Shown: in pieces, positions 61,501 through 64,000 of the stretch | How the letters are laid out: each line of letters opens with the position of its first letter | How positions within the stretch are numbered: position 1 is the first letter of the stretch | Assembly (NCBI RefSeq): GCF_000247815.1 | Contig: NC_021678.1 | Span: 885,878-949,877, forward strand | DNA from: Ficedula albicollis | Lineage: Eukaryota; Chordata; Aves; Passeriformes; Muscicapidae | Reading direction: 5' to 3' | DNA: 64,000 nt | The notes under the pieces: generated by a model | What the model saw: only the letters and a program-made list of their open reading frames with translations | What the model was told of the DNA's origin: nothing | The model's database searches: none | Translations under genes and position numbers: made by a program

Positions 61501-64000
61501 TGTCAGAAAGCAGAGCCAAAGACATTCTGCATAAATTAGAAAACCTTGACTTTAGAATCCATTTCCTGCTAGATTGTTAGAAAGCCAACAGTGCATCACT
61601 CACCTATCCTAGAAAACATATGGTCCATGTTCAGCACTAAAACAACTGTCTATGCAATTTCCTTGTGTTAGGAACTTCAGTGCAAGTGCCTTGGCTCACC
61701 ATTGGGCTTCTGAGGCATCTGCAAGGCACTGCCTGACAAGCTCCCCAGTGTATTTCAGGATGAGTGACAGCACACAGTGGCTGCTGGAGGGCTGGCAGGG
61801 GGATGGGCATCCTTAAAGCTGTATAGCAGAGCACAAGCACGGCAAAAAGTTTGGAGCTGAAAAGGTTTTGAACAATTAGATGAGACAAAGCATGAAATGA
61901 CTCGTACCTCCAGTGATTATTCTTGGAATCTTCAGCACAGCAAGTGCTTTGCCATGCATTCTGGCTGCATGCCTGCTGCAGTCTGGAGGCAATGACTCGC
62001 TCTCAGACTCCTGAACAGGACAGCAAAGGGATTCACAAAGCTCACACCCAGGAACTTGGCACCAAATTTGTTTTCTCTGTTGTTTTTTTTCTATTGTATG
62101 GTACTATACAATGACAGACAGTGCATTATCCTAGCAATTTCAGAAAATGCAAAGGCCTAACACCTTCTAAAAAATAAAGAAAAGTTAAAACAAAGGAGTC
62201 AGGATTTGTATTTTTTTACCAAGATGCATATGGACAGGGAACCTGAGGATTTCCAAGATATGAAACATTGCTGAGAATACAGAATAGAATTTTTTACTAG
62301 TTGTTCTCAATTTCAGTATTTCCTATACAGCTTCATTAATTGTTACCAACAGCACTCTGGGAATAAAATTTGTTATTCTTTTTGCTGCAAATCAGTACAG
62401 TGAGTGCAAATCAGACTTCATAGAAGCCACAAAAACAATCACTGCATTTCCCTTTAATCCTCTAGCTGACACATAAAATAAGATATTCAGGATGCCAAAA
62501 TCTTCTACCTCAGGCACAGAAAAGTCCATGCTGCTGTACTGCAAAGAGAAGACCTGCTGTACTCGGCAGGCCAGAGCTTGCTCTGGAATAGAGCAGTATC
62601 TCTGACACCTGGGAAGGATCTGGCCCATTTAGTACCAGGTAAAACCTATAAAGCACCTGCTAAATTATTTACATTTTCAGACAAAGCTGCCAGGCTACTC
62701 TCCAACCATCTCAGATTTCATCATTTCTTACCATTAGCAACAAGAAACATGTCTATTAATGCACAAACACCAGAAAGGAGACCTGGAGAAGATGGCAAGA
62801 TTCAGACCCATTCATAACATTTATTCACTGAAAGCTCCTTTGTTTAAACAGGCTTTGCATTTAGGTGTAGGCTGGCAACAAAGTAACTGGAAGATTTTTT
62901 TTTAATCTTAGCCCCAAAATTTAAAACCAAAAAACCACAGCACTTCCTTTTGCATTTCCTTTCAATTCTGCCTGTGTTTACTTTCTCCCTAGAGCACTTT
63001 TTCAATCCACATCTGAAGACCAGTTAAAATTCACAACTAGATAAGATTTCAAGTTCTTCAACATAGTTCTCAGCATAAATAATGTGATACATCATACCTT
63101 ACAATCAATCTACCAAGGAAAACAGCCTAAGCCTAGTTCTTTATGGATATTGGAGAATCCCTATGGCAAGCAATGGTTCATGACTGACCTAATGGCATTA
63201 AAAGGTTCAATCAAGGTTTAAGAAAAAAAAAAAAAACTTTTGAGGTGGGATAAAGCATCACACCTTAATAAACTTGTCTCATGAAAACTTCCTTATATCT
63301 AGTGAGATAAAGATTTAAGATTTTTCCCAGGTTTATAGCACTCAGAACAAGCTCTCTCTTCCTTGCTCAGTAATCATGTTGACTTTTCCTACAGTGCCTC
63401 CTATCAAAGCACTGTTTCAAGCAGAGGTTATGTTCCAGTATCAAATAAGGAAATAGAATTACAGAGGAAAAATTATTTGCTCAAGATCATAGAGAATGCC
63501 AGTGGCAGAGTACTGGAATAAAACCATAACACTACTGAAGCACCTTACTACACATTTTTAATTGAGGCCAAAAAGCAGGCTGAGGAGAGTAAAACCTTTT
63601 CAGACACTATAAATCTATAGAACATAATGTCTCTTCCATACTCCTATGTTAAGGTTGCTCTGATGCTGGTATTGCTTACTCCCAGGAAGGTCAGAAATCA
63701 CCTCCCTGAAACATCTTATCAGAATCCTTCCTTTGGTGAACACACACACTCAAATTCCAGGAGATGTTCCAGCAGAAGTGTGAACCCTGCAGCCTGAGCA
63801 GCTCCACAGCCTTTGGCTTTGTACTGCCACTCTGGACTGTTTCTCAAACAACAGCTATCCAAAAAATGTGTTACTGCCCTGAGCCTACAGCCACTCAAGA
63901 AAAATCTCCCCATTGAAGTATAACATGGAAACTTGGGAACCTGACAGTGTCTCACTACCAGTAAACTAAATAATTTCACTCATCAGTGGAGTTCCACTGG
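58514..64000 (-). other. CTNNA3: Intron or 5' region upstream of the CTNNA3 start exon
   Basis: At least 5.5 kb lies upstream of the ATG exon. I see no second exon, promoter or CpG island: the sequence is AT-rich and CpG-poor throughout. A possible ancient MIR-like SINE core lies near 63440-63535, and a 14-base A-run near 63222-63236. The rest looks like ordinary non-repetitive intron. The transcription start is probably outside the window. Confidence 0.6.
63440..63535. repeat. Possible ancient MIR-like SINE core
   Basis: TTTGCTCAAGATCATAGAGA, then GCCAGTGGCAGAGTACTGGAAT, follows the order of the MIR core (TTGCCCAAGGTCACA, then GTGGCAGAGC). Judged by eye. Confidence 0.45.

Overview
This window is eukaryotic, and almost certainly from a bird. 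The sequence is AT-rich and mostly non-coding. It carries CR1 retrotransposon tails typical of birds and other sauropsids, a solo LTR of a type common in bird genomes, and a spliced vertebrate gene. There are no bacterial operons, ribosome binding sites, tRNAs, rRNAs or CRISPR arrays. A songbird is plausible, but the sequence alone does not prove it.

The one gene I can support is CTNNA3 (alpha-T-catenin), on the minus strand. Its first four coding exons lie at 58407-58513 (start codon), 53142-53334, 46138-46304 and 35396-35515. Their splice phases chain without a break (0, 1, 0, 0) to encode about the first 194 residues. This is the N-terminal part of the protein, which in the alpha-catenin family carries the beta-catenin/plakoglobin-binding and dimerisation region. 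Transcription runs from high to low coordinates. Positions 58514-64000 are therefore intron upstream of the start codon, or 5' flank. Positions 1-35395 are the next, very large intron, in which I recognise no further exon.

The rest is intron with several kinds of repeat. There are 5'-truncated CR1 copies near 12.3, 19.1, 22.1, 46.9-47.2, 48.5-49.0 and 53.7-54.4 kb. A solo ERV-type LTR lies at about 32.17-32.66 kb, next to a cluster of nested local duplications at 30.9-32.1 kb. A 29-bp minisatellite lies at 2.9-4.05 kb. Several 53-76 bp tandem duplications, a near-ideal 18-bp-arm hairpin (17888-17939) and a 26-bp perfect palindrome (16459-16484) are also present.

Four runs of pure C (100, 490, 725 and 210 bases) do not look like natural DNA. 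Two of them separate near-identical copies of unique sequence (1.5 kb and 0.8 kb) that differ only at SNP level. This is the usual signature of a scaffold gap flanked by a false (haplotype) duplication. I found no evidence for a previously undescribed biological system. The biologically most interesting item is a duplicated splice acceptor just upstream of the fourth coding exon of CTNNA3: the upstream copy, if used, would put a stop codon in frame.
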